NCBI RefSeq assembly: GCF_019977275.1
Contig: NZ_AP024650.1
Coordinates: forward strand, 1,550,001-1,614,000
Length of the DNA stretch: 64,000 bases
Direction of reading: 5' to 3'
Source of the DNA: Arthrobacter sp. StoSoilB19
Lineage (GTDB): Bacteria; Actinomycetota; Actinomycetes; Actinomycetales; Micrococcaceae
The position numbers and the translations under genes are program-made. The notes beneath the pieces were generated by a model. It saw only the letters and a list, made by a program, of their open reading frames with translations, ran no database searches and was not told where the DNA came from. Shown here one piece after another: positions 1-8,335 of this stretch. Each line of letters opens with the position of its first letter. The stretch's first letter is position 1.

Positions 1-471
1 CAGCTCGGCCGCAAGTACGCCGAAGCCCTGGACCTCAAGGTGCTGGACCAGAACGGCAAGCAGGTGGTGGTCACCATGGGCTCCTACGGCGTTGGCGTGA
101 CCCGCGCCGTTGCCGCGCTGGCCGAGGCCAACCACGATGACCGCGGACTCGTCTGGCCCCGCACCGTAGCCCCGGCCGACGTGCATGTGGTGGCAGTGGG
201 TCGTGGCGAGGAGATCTTCCAGGCTGCCGAGAAGCTTTCGGCAGAGCTTGAGGACGCCGGCCTGTCCGTCATCTACGACGACCGCCCCAAGGTGTCGCCG
301 GGCGTGAAGTTTGGCGACGCTGAGCTGGTTGGTGTGCCCACCATCCTGGCCGTGGGCCGCGGCCTGGTGGACGGCGTGGTGGAAATCAAGGACCGCCGCA
401 GCGGGGAAGCCGAGAACATCGAGGTGGACAAGGCCGTGGACTACGTGGTTAACGCCGTTCGAAACCAGTGA
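1..471 (+). CDS. proS: Prolyl-tRNA synthetase, C-terminal part (cut by window edge)
   Basis: The reading frame is open from base 1, so only the last 156 residues are present. ProS charges tRNA-Pro with proline in the cytoplasm. The visible part has the class II motif 3 region ([16 protein letters not shown]) followed by the anticodon-binding alpha/beta domain ([16 protein letters not shown], then [20 protein letters not shown]), as in bacterial-type ProRS. The stop codon overlaps the GTG start of the next gene in a GTGA tetranucleotide, which suggests translational coupling to the downstream permease. Identity is firm; nothing can be said about the missing N-terminal and editing domains. Confidence 0.95.
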   Translation, partial: QLGRKYAEALDLKVLDQNGKQVVVTMGSYGVGVTRAVAALAEANHDDRGLVWPRTVAPADVHVVAVGRGEEIFQAAEKLSAELEDAGLSVIYDDRPKVSPGVKFGDAELVGVPTILAVGRGLVDGVVEIKDRRSGEAENIEVDKAVDYVVNAVRNQ

Positions 472-1262
472 TTTCCGGCTTCGAATCGATCCAGCCTGCC
501 ACCATCATCCTGATCGTGGTGGCTGGATTCGCAGCCGGGTGGGTTGACGCGGTGGTGGGCGGCGGGGGGCTTATCCAGCTTCCCGCGCTGCTCCTGGTAC
601 CCGGGATCGCACCCGTCCAGGCGCTGGCCACCAACAAGATGGGCTCCATCTTCGGAACCGCCACCAGCGCCGCCACCTACTACCGGCGGGTGGGCCCGGA
701 CCTCCGGACCGCCATCCCCATGGCAGTGATAGCCCTGGCGGGCAGTTTCGGCGGGGCGAGCCTTGCCGCCACCCTGCCGGCCGGGGTATTCAAGCCCATC
801 ATCGTGGTGGCGCTGGTCGCCGTCGCGCTGTTTACCGCCCTGAAACCCGGGGTCGGTGAGCTGACGGCGCTGCGGCACGACGGCCACAAGCATTACGTCG
901 TTGCCTGCCTCATCGGGGCAGTGATCGGCTTTTACGACGGCCTCATTGGCCCGGGGACGGGATCCTTCCTGGTCATCGCCCTGGTGTCAGCCATGGGTTA
1001 CGCGTTCCTGGAGGCCAGCGCCAAGGCCAAGATCGTGAACATGGCCACCAACGCCGGCGCACTGCTGTTCTTCCTGCCGCACGGATCCATCCTGTGGGGC
1101 ATCGGCCTGCTGCTCGGCGGAGCCAACATGGCCGGCGGCTACCTTGGCGCCCGCACGGCAGTGCAGCAGGGGAGCAAGTTTGTCCGCATTGTCTTCCTGG
1201 TGGTTGTTGCGGCCCTGATCATCAAGCTCGGCTACGACGTCTGGCAGGAAAACTTCGCCTGA
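468..1262 (+). CDS. TauE/SafE-family membrane permease (sulfite/anion exporter-like)
   Basis: A 264-residue integral membrane protein with about eight hydrophobic helices. It carries the two internally repeated glycine-rich motifs of the TauE/SafE (DUF81) family: [18 protein letters not shown] near residue 23 and [19 protein letters not shown] near residue 150. Characterised members move sulfite, sulfoacetate or related small anions, but the substrate cannot be read from sequence. The start is a GTG overlapping the proS stop (GTGA), so it is probably co-translated with proS. That pairing gives no hint about substrate. No strong terminator follows; only a weak long-loop inverted repeat at about 1263-1299. 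Confidence 0.85.
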   Translation: MISGFESIQPATIILIVVAGFAAGWVDAVVGGGGLIQLPALLLVPGIAPVQALATNKMGSIFGTATSAATYYRRVGPDLRTAIPMAVIALAGSFGGASLAATLPAGVFKPIIVVALVAVALFTALKPGVGELTALRHDGHKHYVVACLIGAVIGFYDGLIGPGTGSFLVIALVSAMGYAFLEASAKAKIVNMATNAGALLFFLPHGSILWGIGLLLGGANMAGGYLGARTAVQQGSKFVRIVFLVVVAALIIKLGYDVWQENFA

Positions 1263-1306
1263 CCGGTCCCTAAAAACTGCTCCTCGTGGCGTGGACCGGC
1301 CCGGCG

Positions 1307-1312
1307 TAGCAT
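1307..1312 (+). promoter_or_regulatory. -10 box of a probable leaderless promoter
   Basis: TAGCAT lies 6 nt before the ATG at 1319 and there is no purine-rich ribosome-binding site. This places transcription start at or next to the A of ATG. No clear -35 box is visible. Confidence 0.5.
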
Positions 1313-1318
1313 GCAGGT

Positions 1319-2710
1319 ATGGCACACGGCGATGACGGGTACACCCCGGCACTGGCGGCCGCAGCGCAGCATGCGCAGGCCTGGCTGGACAGCCTTTCCC
1401 ACCGCCCCGTGGGACCCAGCCTGCACGCCTCCGAGCTCGCCGCAGTGTTTGGCGGGCCCCTGCCGCCGGCGGGCATGCCCGCCGATGAGGTAGTCAATTT
1501 CCTGGCCAACGCAGCGGGGCCGGGGCTCATGGCCATGCCCTCGGGCCGGTTCTTCGGCTGGGTTATCGGCGGGACACTGCCCGCGGCCCTGGCGTCGGAC
1601 TGGCTGGTCAGTGCCTGGGACCAGAACGCCGGGCTCCGCTATGCAACCCCGGCCACCGCGGCGATTGAGGAAGCCGCCGGGCAGTGGGTCCTGGAGTTGC
1701 TGGGCCTGCCTTCGACTGCCGACGTCGGATTCGTCACGGGCGCCACCATGGCAAATTTCACCGGGATGGCGGCCGCCCGCCGGCGGTTGCTCGCCGATGC
1801 GGGCTGGGACCTGGACCGGGACGGACTCTTCGGCGCACCCCGGATCCGCTGCTTCGTGGGACGGGAACGGCACGACACCGTGGACCTTGGCCTGCGCTAC
1901 CTGGGCCTGGGACAGCCCACGCAGGTCCCCGCCGACGGGCAGGGCCGCCTGGTCCCCGCAGCACTGGAGGCCGCCCTTGCCGCCGGCACCGGCCCCGCCC
2001 TGGTGTGCCTCCAGGCAGGCAACCTGCACTCCGGCGCCTTCGACCCCTTCACCGAGGCCATCGCCGTTGCCCGCAAACATGGCGCCTGGGTGCACGTTGA
2101 TGGCGCCTTCGGGCTGTGGGCCGCGGCCGCGCCGGAACTGCGGCACCTCATGCGCGGCTGTGAGGAAGCGGACTCGTGGGGGACGGATGCCCACAAAACC
2201 CTGAATGTGCCGTACGACTGCGGCATTGCCATCGTCAGGGACCCGTCAGCCCTGCGGGCCGCCATGGGCCTGCACGCCAGCTATCTCGTCCACGATGCGG
2301 AAGGCCCGGGCGACCCGTTCGAGAAGGTCCCGGAACTGTCCCGGCGGGCCCGCGGAGTGCCGGTATGGGCGGCCCTGAAAAGCCTGGGCCGGGACGGCGT
2401 GGCAGCCCAGGTGGGCGGACTGGCCTCTGCTGCCACCGCAATCGCCCAAGGCATGGCGGCTTTGGACGGCGTGGAGGTGCTCAACGACGTCGGCTACACC
2501 CAGGTGTGCCTGGCTTTTGGCGACGACGACACCACCCGCGCAGTCACAGCCCGCATCATCGAGGAGGGAAGGGTGTGGATGTCCGGCTCACGGTGGCGGG
2601 ACCGCGACATCCTTCGGGTTTCGGTAAGCAACTGGCATACCTCGGACGACGAGGTGGCCATAGCCGTGGATGCTGTCCGCTCAGCCCTGGCTGCTGTTCG
2701 GAACTCCTGA
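1319..2710 (+). CDS. PLP-dependent decarboxylase / aspartate aminotransferase-fold enzyme
   Basis: A 463-residue fold-type I PLP enzyme of the group II decarboxylase (glutamate/aromatic amino-acid decarboxylase-like) superfamily. It has a GFVTGATMAN phosphate-binding region, HVDGAFG with the pyridine-ring aspartate at about D261, and DAHKTLN with the probable PLP lysine at about K293. Actinobacterial relatives are annotated only as aminotransferase class V or decarboxylase, so substrate and reaction are unknown. It is a single-gene unit facing a convergent kinase gene. The start at 1319 is supported by the -10 box 6 nt upstream. Length is typical of the superfamily. Confidence 0.8.
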   Translation: MAHGDDGYTPALAAAAQHAQAWLDSLSHRPVGPSLHASELAAVFGGPLPPAGMPADEVVNFLANAAGPGLMAMPSGRFFGWVIGGTLPAALASDWLVSAWDQNAGLRYATPATAAIEEAAGQWVLELLGLPSTADVGFVTGATMANFTGMAAARRRLLADAGWDLDRDGLFGAPRIRCFVGRERHDTVDLGLRYLGLGQPTQVPADGQGRLVPAALEAALAAGTGPALVCLQAGNLHSGAFDPFTEAIAVARKHGAWVHVDGAFGLWAAAAPELRHLMRGCEEADSWGTDAHKTLNVPYDCGIAIVRDPSALRAAMGLHASYLVHDAEGPGDPFEKVPELSRRARGVPVWAALKSLGRDGVAAQVGGLASAATAIAQGMAALDGVEVLNDVGYTQVCLAFGDDDTTRAVTARIIEEGRVWMSGSRWRDRDILRVSVSNWHTSDDEVAIAVDAVRSALAAVRNS

Positions 2711-2767
2711 CGGTTTTTCGATCGTTCTTCACCGGACGGTGCGGCCCTCTCGGGGTGCGGAGTGCCC

Positions 2768-3886
2768 TTAGCCGCCCTGGCCGGGTTCCGGCAGCGCATG
2801 GGGATGCGGGAGGCCTTCCAAGGTGTTTCCGGCAAGGGTGCTGGCAACCCAGAGGGACCGGGCCAGGTCGCCAGGATGGCGGTGCGACGCGTACCAAAGG
2901 GCATTGTCCACCTCCCTGGCGATACCCCATTGCCGGGCTACATCGGGGTCAAGTCCGGCGGCCGTGCTGAAGTCGTTGCAGCGGCTGAGCAGCGCCGGCC
3001 CGGCCTGGACTGCCGGCAGGTCTCCAAGGCGGTTCCACAGCAGCGGCGCCACCGCGAACTCCGGCTCGCCGATCATCGGCTGGGGGTCGATCGCCGCGTA
3101 ACCTGCCGGTGCCGGCGGCCCGTCCGTGCCCGGGCGCGCGAGGATGTTCAGGAAATGGAGGTCGGTGTGGACCAGCAGATCATGCGCGGACCGGCGTCCC
3201 ACCGCGCCGCGCGTCTGGCACACCTCCAGGGCTGCCTCCAACAGCCACCTGGGAAACGGCCGGCCCAGCTGCTCCCAGTCCGCTGGAAGGTCGTCACTCC
3301 ACTGTTCCGCCCTGGCCGCGATGTGACCGAATTCCCGCCACTCAGGGCGGTGGTCAGGGACAATCCCCAGCTGCCGCACCAGCCCGCCCCACACCTGCGC
3401 GGCGTCCTCCATCGCCAGGTCCGCCAGCGTCCTGCCGGCGTCGAGGCGTTCCAGGAGCATGGCGCAAGACCCTGCATCAGAGGCCAGCAGCGCAACTGCG
3501 CCCCGGCCGTCCCAAAGCGCAAGGGCATGCCGCTCCACCGTTGCCTCGTCGTGGGGAAAAGCGATCTTGAGCGCTGCCGGGGAGCCATCGTGCCGGCGCA
3601 CCGGCACCACCAAGCCGCCGTGGCCGTTCCACGGCAGGGTCGCAGGCGGCAGGTCAACCGCCAGTTGCCACTGCTCCAAGCGGTCCCGCAGCAGGACCGG
3701 AAGGCTGACAAGCCATCCCCTTCCCTCGCTGCTGCGGGCGTAGCGGGCCGAAAGGCCGGGCGGAATGGGGACCGCCGCCGCGGAGCCGCTCACCATGGGG
3801 TTGGTCATCCCGTTGTCAGGAATCATGGGATCGGGAATCACGGCGTCAGGAATCACAGCGTCAGGCACCGCGGGGTCAGACAACAC
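2768..3886 (-). CDS. APH(6)/hydroxyurea-type aminoglycoside phosphotransferase family protein
   Basis: A protein of up to 372 residues with the kinase-like fold of the APH(6) / streptomycin 6-kinase-like family. LVHTDLHFLNILARP carries the catalytic Asp and Asn, and AIDPQPMIGEPEF is the metal-binding segment. Family members phosphorylate streptomycin or related compounds, but chromosomal actinobacterial copies often have no proven resistance role. The GTG start at 3886 overlaps the end of the upstream transporter gene by 11 bp, implying one transcript. The first 25 residues are a low-complexity repeat (VIPDAVIPDPMIPD) encoded by near-identical direct repeats around 3825-3870, so the true start may be the internal ATG at 3826 or 3808. 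Confidence 0.75.
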   Translation of the reverse strand: MLSDPAVPDAVIPDAVIPDPMIPDNGMTNPMVSGSAAAVPIPPGLSARYARSSEGRGWLVSLPVLLRDRLEQWQLAVDLPPATLPWNGHGGLVVPVRRHDGSPAALKIAFPHDEATVERHALALWDGRGAVALLASDAGSCAMLLERLDAGRTLADLAMEDAAQVWGGLVRQLGIVPDHRPEWREFGHIAARAEQWSDDLPADWEQLGRPFPRWLLEAALEVCQTRGAVGRRSAHDLLVHTDLHFLNILARPGTDGPPAPAGYAAIDPQPMIGEPEFAVAPLLWNRLGDLPAVQAGPALLSRCNDFSTAAGLDPDVARQWGIAREVDNALWYASHRHPGDLARSLWVASTLAGNTLEGLPHPHALPEPGQGG

Positions 3887-4673
3887 CGGAGGCCCCGAGC
3901 AGGTTGCCGATCAGGAATGTTGCAGCGAGCGCCAAGGCACCGCCCACCACCACGCGGACGGCGGCGCGTGTTTTTGAACCGCCGCCGATCCAGGCGCCAA
4001 CTGCCCCCGTCAAGGCCAAAGCCAGCAGGACCGAAATAAAAGTCAGCAGGACCCGGATCTCCGGCGGTGGAAGCAGGATGGCCAGCATGGGCAGGATGGC
4101 CCCGACGGTGAACGCGATGGCGGAAGCGAAAGCCGCATGCCAGGGGCTGACGATGTCCGCCTCATCAATGTTGAGCTCGGCGGACAGGTGCGCGGCCAGC
4201 ACATCGTGGGCGGTAAGCTCCCGGGCAACCTTGGCCGCTGTTTCAGGGGTGAGACCCTTGGCCTGGTAGATGGCGGTCAGCTCGGCCAGTTCCGCTTCCG
4301 GTTCTTCCGCCAGCTCGCGGCGTTCCTTCTCGATCAGGGCCCGCTGGCTGTCGCTTTGGCTGCTGACCGACACATATTCGCCCAAGGCCATCGACACTGC
4401 ACCGCCCACCACTCCGGCGACGCCTGCCGTGAGGATGGATCCTATCTCGGCGGTGGCCCCGGCCACGCCCACCACAATGGCAGCGACGGAGACAATGCCG
4501 TCATTGGCGCCCAGGACGCCGGCCCTGAGCCAGTTCAGCCGGTGCGCAATATCGTTGCCGTGTGGTTCGGTCTCGAGGTGGCTGTTGAGCCCGGGGCTCG
4601 CTGCCGTCCCTCCCGGGTCGTCGGCCGGTTGGTCCGCGTTCATCCCATCAGCAAACCACCCATGCCCGCCCAT
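3876..4673 (-). CDS. VIT1/CCC1-family Fe2+/Mn2+ transporter
   Basis: About 265 residues of the VIT1/CCC1 family, which moves ferrous iron or manganese across membranes. GANDGIVS in the first helix and MALGEYVSVSSQ in the second are the family signatures. A long cytoplasmic charged helical segment follows (EKERRELAEEPEAELAEL), corresponding to the metal-binding domain of VIT proteins, and then three C-terminal membrane helices. A GTG at 4679, ATG at 4673 and ATG at 4643 are all in frame; 4673 is a compromise because none has a strong ribosome-binding site. The stop overlaps the following kinase gene, so the two are probably co-transcribed. Confidence 0.85.
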   Translation of the reverse strand: MGGHGWFADGMNADQPADDPGGTAASPGLNSHLETEPHGNDIAHRLNWLRAGVLGANDGIVSVAAIVVGVAGATAEIGSILTAGVAGVVGGAVSMALGEYVSVSSQSDSQRALIEKERRELAEEPEAELAELTAIYQAKGLTPETAAKVARELTAHDVLAAHLSAELNIDEADIVSPWHAAFASAIAFTVGAILPMLAILLPPPEIRVLLTFISVLLALALTGAVGAWIGGGSKTRAAVRVVVGGALALAATFLIGNLLGASGVV

Positions 4674-4742
4674 CGCCACCCTGTAGGCGGCTTTCTTCGG
4701 GCAGGCGACAGAACGAAGCGGGCACGCTGAGACCGCACGGGT

Positions 4743-5978
4743 TCAGGATGCGGTTGGCGACGTCGTGGGGCCGGCGCTGGCAGGAAGCCTGGCACCGGCA
4801 GGGAGGGCGGGCAGTTGGTCGACGTCCAGGGCCAGGCCGGGAACAGGTCCGGGGTCTGCGCCCCACCGCATGGCCCGTCCGGCGGCAGACTGCAGCGCTG
4901 ACATTGCCCACTGCCGGTCCTGGCCCTGGGATACTGCAACGACGTCGCCGTAGGCCTCCAGCGTGGCCGCCTCAAGCTTGCCCAAACCGGCGGCCGGTGC
5001 TGCCAGGAAGCCAGGATCAAGGACGTACCCGGGCTGTTGCGGCACGGGCGCGCCGCAGGCAGACAGCAGGCGTTCCTCCGCGGCCGCGGCCTGTTCCTTA
5101 TGCCGGACCAGGAATTCCGACGCCGGCCCCTCCTCCGCGGGCGCCAGCCGGGGGAGTGCCGCCTGGTAGCCGTAGGTGGCCTGGTGCTCCGCGGTGATGG
5201 CAGCGGCCAGTGCCTGGCGTATCCCCGCAGCAGTGCCGGGCCCGGTGGTCTCCGGGACGGTGGCCGGCGCCGAAGGCGAGGGGCAGGGCGCTGGGGTTCT
5301 CGCTGCCCCGGAAGTCTGTCCCTCAGTTACTCCCGTACCCTCCGTTCCTGACTGTCCCTGCGTTCCTGCGTGTCCCTGCGGCGCGGGCATCCCCGTTGCG
5401 GCAGCAAGACGCCCGGCCGCGAGGAGCTGTGCCGTGCCGGTGCCCGCCAGAAGCCGCGCCATGCCGCCGTCGGCCGTTTCCGCGTCCTTGACGCGCGCGG
5501 CGCCGCTGTCAGCCAGGGCCTGGACAAATTCGGCGGCAGTTGGGAGGCCGGCACTGGGAAGATCGGCACTGGGAAGATCGGCACTGGGAAGATTTGCGCT
5601 GGGAAGATTGGCACTGGGGAGGCCGGAAGTGGAAGGTGGTGGGGGCGACGCCGGCGCTGACTCCGGGGCAGGGCCCAGCAGTGCCCTTGCCTGGATGGTC
5701 AGCAAGGTCACAACCGGCTCCAGCACGGTGGCGTCCGCGGCACCGGCGGAGGCGAGCTGCATTCCCGCAGTACGCAGGTCCACTGCCTTGCTGAACGCCG
5801 CCGCCCGGGCCCGCTCCGAGAAGGAAGGCTGGGCAGGTGCGGGCTTTTCCGCGGGAACCAGGGCAAAACCGAGGCTCAGGACAACCAGCGCGGCAAGGGC
5901 GAAGACGGCAAAACGGAGCGGGCGCATGCGGGGGCTGGGGCCCTGGGGGCGGTCTTTCACAACAGACCATGGTGTCAC
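4743..5978 (-). CDS. DUF4439 ferritin-like-fold protein, membrane-anchored, with tandem repeats
   Basis: A 411-residue protein with a single N-terminal hydrophobic helix (about residues 21-42, FAVFALAALVVLSLGFALV) that should anchor it with the rest outside. The C-terminal half (AAITAEHQATYGYQAALPRL, then YGDVVAVSQGQDRQWAM) matches the DUF4439 family, predicted to have a ferritin-like four-helix fold but with no known function. Between the anchor and this domain is a Pro/Ser linker containing five tandem pentapeptides (PSANL/PSADL/PSAGL), the only coding minisatellite in the window. It is divergent from rimP, a placement I believe is common in Micrococcaceae. The start may be the GTG at 5978 or the ATG at 5927 just before the hydrophobic helix. 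Confidence 0.75.
   Translation of the reverse strand: MTPWSVVKDRPQGPSPRMRPLRFAVFALAALVVLSLGFALVPAEKPAPAQPSFSERARAAAFSKAVDLRTAGMQLASAGAADATVLEPVVTLLTIQARALLGPAPESAPASPPPPSTSGLPSANLPSANLPSADLPSADLPSAGLPTAAEFVQALADSGAARVKDAETADGGMARLLAGTGTAQLLAAGRLAAATGMPAPQGHAGTQGQSGTEGTGVTEGQTSGAARTPAPCPSPSAPATVPETTGPGTAAGIRQALAAAITAEHQATYGYQAALPRLAPAEEGPASEFLVRHKEQAAAAEERLLSACGAPVPQQPGYVLDPGFLAAPAAGLGKLEAATLEAYGDVVAVSQGQDRQWAMSALQSAAGRAMRWGADPGPVPGLALDVDQLPALPAGARLPASAGPTTSPTAS
5550..5634 (-). repeat. 15-bp tandem repeat inside the DUF4439 gene
   Basis: About five head-to-tail copies of a 15-bp unit (read on plus as GATCGGCACTGGGAA with small variations). They encode the pentapeptides PSANL, PSANL, PSADL, PSADL and PSAGL. 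The length keeps the frame, so gain or loss of copies would alter only linker length. There are no spacers, so this is not a CRISPR array. Confidence 0.85.
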
Positions 5979-6011
5979 GCTGAAGGGGAACCCGGGTGCA
6001 CCAATGGCCGG

Positions 6012-6064
6012 TAAAATAGCTACGCTAGTAAAACCACATCATCTATAGGGAGGCGGCCGGCATC
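6012..6064 (+). promoter_or_regulatory. Promoter and 5' leader of rimP-nusA operon
   Basis: TAAAAT at 6012-6017 and TACGCT at 6021-6026 are possible -10 boxes in the 86-bp gap between the divergent DUF4439 gene and rimP. GGGAGG precedes the GTG at 6065 by about 11 nt. Assignment of the active -10 is inference. Confidence 0.45.
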
Positions 6065-6676
6065 GTGAGCAATGCAGAAGCCACGGCTTCACCAGACCAC
6101 ACCGGTACGGGAAGCGGATCCGCGCCGGCGCACAACCCCGAAGCTGCCCGGCTGCGGGCCCTCATGGAACCCGCAGTCCAGGCCAACCGCCTGTACCTGG
6201 AGGATGTGGCCATCATCCCCGGCTCGCACCGGGTGGTCCACGTCGTGGTGGACCTGCCGCAGGAGGAAAGCGGTGGCGTCAGCCTTGACGTTATCGCGGA
6301 CATCTCCAAAGTGCTCTCGGATGTACTGGACAACGATCCCAACGACGACGGCCGTCCGTACGACCTCGAAGTGTCCTCGCCCGGCGTTGGGCGCCCCCTG
6401 ACGGAACCCCGCCACTGGCACCGGGCCCGCGGCCGGATGGTCAAGGTGAACGTGATCCAGGGCGACAACATCACCGGCCGCATCCAGTCCGTGGACGATG
6501 GGGGAGTCACCCTGGTCCCGGAGGTCGCCGTCAAGAAGGGCATGAAGCCCCGGCAGGGCGAACCCGTAAAACTTCCTTTCGACAGGATCCGCAACGGAAA
6601 AGTCGAGATCGAATTCAGCCACCTCCCCGAGGACGGTCTGGAACCTGAACACAATGGACCTTCTGAGGAGGCCTGA
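6065..6676 (+). CDS. rimP: Ribosome maturation factor RimP
   Basis: A 203-residue protein of the RimP family, which helps assemble the 30S subunit. The N-terminal alpha/beta domain contains [22 protein letters not shown], followed by the family signature [19 protein letters not shown] near residue 100-115 and the C-terminal Sm-like barrel ([20 protein letters not shown]). The N-terminus has about 30 extra residues of low complexity. Translation starts at a GTG. Its stop and the nusA start share one base (TGATG), so translation of the two is probably coupled, as in the widespread rimP-nusA-infB operon. Confidence 0.95.
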   Translation: MSNAEATASPDHTGTGSGSAPAHNPEAARLRALMEPAVQANRLYLEDVAIIPGSHRVVHVVVDLPQEESGGVSLDVIADISKVLSDVLDNDPNDDGRPYDLEVSSPGVGRPLTEPRHWHRARGRMVKVNVIQGDNITGRIQSVDDGGVTLVPEVAVKKGMKPRQGEPVKLPFDRIRNGKVEIEFSHLPEDGLEPEHNGPSEEA

Positions 6677-7656
6677 TGGATATTGACATGAGCGCACTGA
6701 GACTTTTGGAGCGTGAGCGTGAAATCCCGCTGGACCTCCTGATCCCCACCATCGAGCAGGCGCTCCTGGTGGCCTACCACAAGTCACCCGGCGCCTTCGA
6801 GAAAGCGCGCGCCGAGCTGGACCGCAAGAGCGGCCACGTCACTATTTGGGCCGTGGAGATTGACGACGACGGCGCCCCCATCGGTGAATTCGAGCACACC
6901 CCGGAAGGGTTCGGCCGGATCGCCGCCAGCACTGCTCGCCAGATCATCCTGCAGCGGCTCCGCGATGTCGAGGACGATAACGTCCTGGGCGAATTCAAGG
7001 GCCGCGAAGGCGAACTGGTGTCCGGTACCATCCAGCAGGGCAACAACCCGCACATGATCCAGGTAAACCTCGGCTCCATCGAAGCCCTGCTGCCGCCGCC
7101 CGAGCAGGTTCCCGGTGAGAAGTACATCCACGGCAACCGCCTCCGCGCGTTGGTCATCGACGTGCACCGCGGGACCAAGGGTCCGTCCGTCACGCTGTCC
7201 CGGTCCCACCCGGGCCTGGTCCGCAAGCTCTTCGAACTCGAAGTACCCGAGATCGCCGACCACTCCGTGGAAATCGTTGCCCTGGCCCGCGAAGCCGGCC
7301 ACCGCACCAAGATCGCCGTCAAGGCGAACACCCCGGGGATCAACGCCAAGGGTGCCTGCATCGGCGAGATGGGCTCACGCGTGCGCGCGGTCATGACCGA
7401 GTTGAACGATGAAAAGATCGACATCGTTGACTTCAGCGAGAACCCGGCCACCTTCATCGCCAGCGCACTCTCGCCGTCGCGCGTGAATTCCGTCACCATC
7501 ACGGACGAAGCCACGCGCTCCGCCCGGGTTGTCGTTCCCGACTACCAGCTGTCGCTGGCCATCGGCAAGGAAGGCCAGAACGCCCGGCTGGCGGCGAAGC
7601 TGACCGGCTGGCGCATCGACATCGTCTCCGACGCCGCGGTTTCCCGCGACAAGTAA
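6676..7656 (+). CDS. nusA: Transcription termination/antitermination factor NusA
   Basis: A 326-residue NusA that binds RNA polymerase and nascent RNA to control pausing, termination and antitermination. Visible parts are the N-terminal RNAP-binding domain ([18 protein letters not shown]), an S1 domain (residues about 110-180, [20 protein letters not shown]), and two KH domains ([19 protein letters not shown] and [19 protein letters not shown]). It ends right after KH2 without the acidic repeats of the E. coli protein, the usual actinobacterial length. It starts within the rimP stop codon, and ylxR and infB follow downstream. Confidence 0.97.
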   Translation: MDIDMSALRLLEREREIPLDLLIPTIEQALLVAYHKSPGAFEKARAELDRKSGHVTIWAVEIDDDGAPIGEFEHTPEGFGRIAASTARQIILQRLRDVEDDNVLGEFKGREGELVSGTIQQGNNPHMIQVNLGSIEALLPPPEQVPGEKYIHGNRLRALVIDVHRGTKGPSVTLSRSHPGLVRKLFELEVPEIADHSVEIVALAREAGHRTKIAVKANTPGINAKGACIGEMGSRVRAVMTELNDEKIDIVDFSENPATFIASALSPSRVNSVTITDEATRSARVVVPDYQLSLAIGKEGQNARLAAKLTGWRIDIVSDAAVSRDK

Positions 7657-7724
7657 CGTCCAGGCACCGGTGGCTGGCGCGACGCGGCGGCCACCCGGTT
7701 TCTGGCAGAACGGCCCAAAGGGGC

Positions 7725-7730
7725 TAGAAT
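7725..7730 (+). promoter_or_regulatory. Possible internal promoter upstream of ylxR-infB
   Basis: TAGAAT lies in the 164-nt gap between nusA and ylxR, about 90 nt before the proposed ylxR start. It could give infB expression independent of nusA. No convincing -35 box is visible. Confidence 0.35.
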
Positions 7731-7820
7731 AGACAGGACCGCGCCTAACGGCCGGTAGCCGTGTGCCTTGGGCGTGCTCGTTTCCGTAACTGCGGAAGCG
7801 GTAAACCTTCGGCCAGCAGA

Positions 7821-8183
7821 ATGAACGTCAGGACGATGACCGTGGCAGAAGTGCTTTCCACCGGAAGTCAACCTGAACGTACCTGCATCGGATGCCGGAA
7901 GAAAGGCCCGCGGTCGCAGTTGCTCCGGCTCGTCGCCGAAGGCAGCGGGTCAACCGCTGTCCTGGTGGATGAACGACGCCGGATGTCTGGCCGGGGTGCA
8001 TGGCTGCACCCCAGCCAATCGTGCCTGGCTCTGGCGATCAAGCGGCGAGCATTCGGACGTGCCCTTCCGGGCGCAACCGGAACAGTCGCCGTCGAACACT
8101 GGATCATGTCAGGTCCGAACGTTGACGCCGCCCCGGTGGCTGCAACACCAACCGTCCAACCTGAAAGCGGGTCAGAAATCTGA
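7821..8183 (+). CDS. ylxR: YlxR family (DUF448) RNA-binding-like protein
   Basis: A roughly 120-residue protein with the YlxR signature [19 protein letters not shown] and then [26 protein letters not shown]. YlxR is a small basic protein almost always encoded between nusA and infB. It is proposed to bind RNA, and in some Firmicutes to influence RNase P or transcription; the role here is unproven. The in-frame ATG codons at 7821 and 7836 are both plausible starts; an upstream GTG at 7761 would add residues not typical of the family. A C-terminal tail of about 25 residues is poorly conserved in appearance. Confidence 0.85.
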   Translation: MNVRTMTVAEVLSTGSQPERTCIGCRKKGPRSQLLRLVAEGSGSTAVLVDERRRMSGRGAWLHPSQSCLALAIKRRAFGRALPGATGTVAVEHWIMSGPNVDAAPVAATPTVQPESGSEI

Positions 8184-8335
8184 TGGAAACCCGATGAGTT
8201 CCCAGCGATGAGTGCGTAACGATGACAACTTTGTTGCGCTCTGCAATGGGCCCCTTCGCATCAACAGCGGCTGGGGTCCGCAGTAAGAAGTAGACGGTTC
8301 GTGCCTGGCTCGGTGCGGACCGAGACAGGAGAAAT

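Noticed and set aside
1263..1299. CCGGTCC/GGACCGG as a terminator after the TauE-type gene
   Set aside because: The 7-bp stem has a loop of over 20 nt and no T-run; it also overlaps the next promoter region.
2762..4039. Plus-strand 425-codon ORF opposite the kinase gene
   Set aside because: Arg/Pro/Gly-rich shadow; the minus frame has APH catalytic motifs.
5550..5634. Possible CRISPR array
   Set aside because: Repeats are contiguous 15-bp units inside a coding frame with no spacers and no cas genes nearby.
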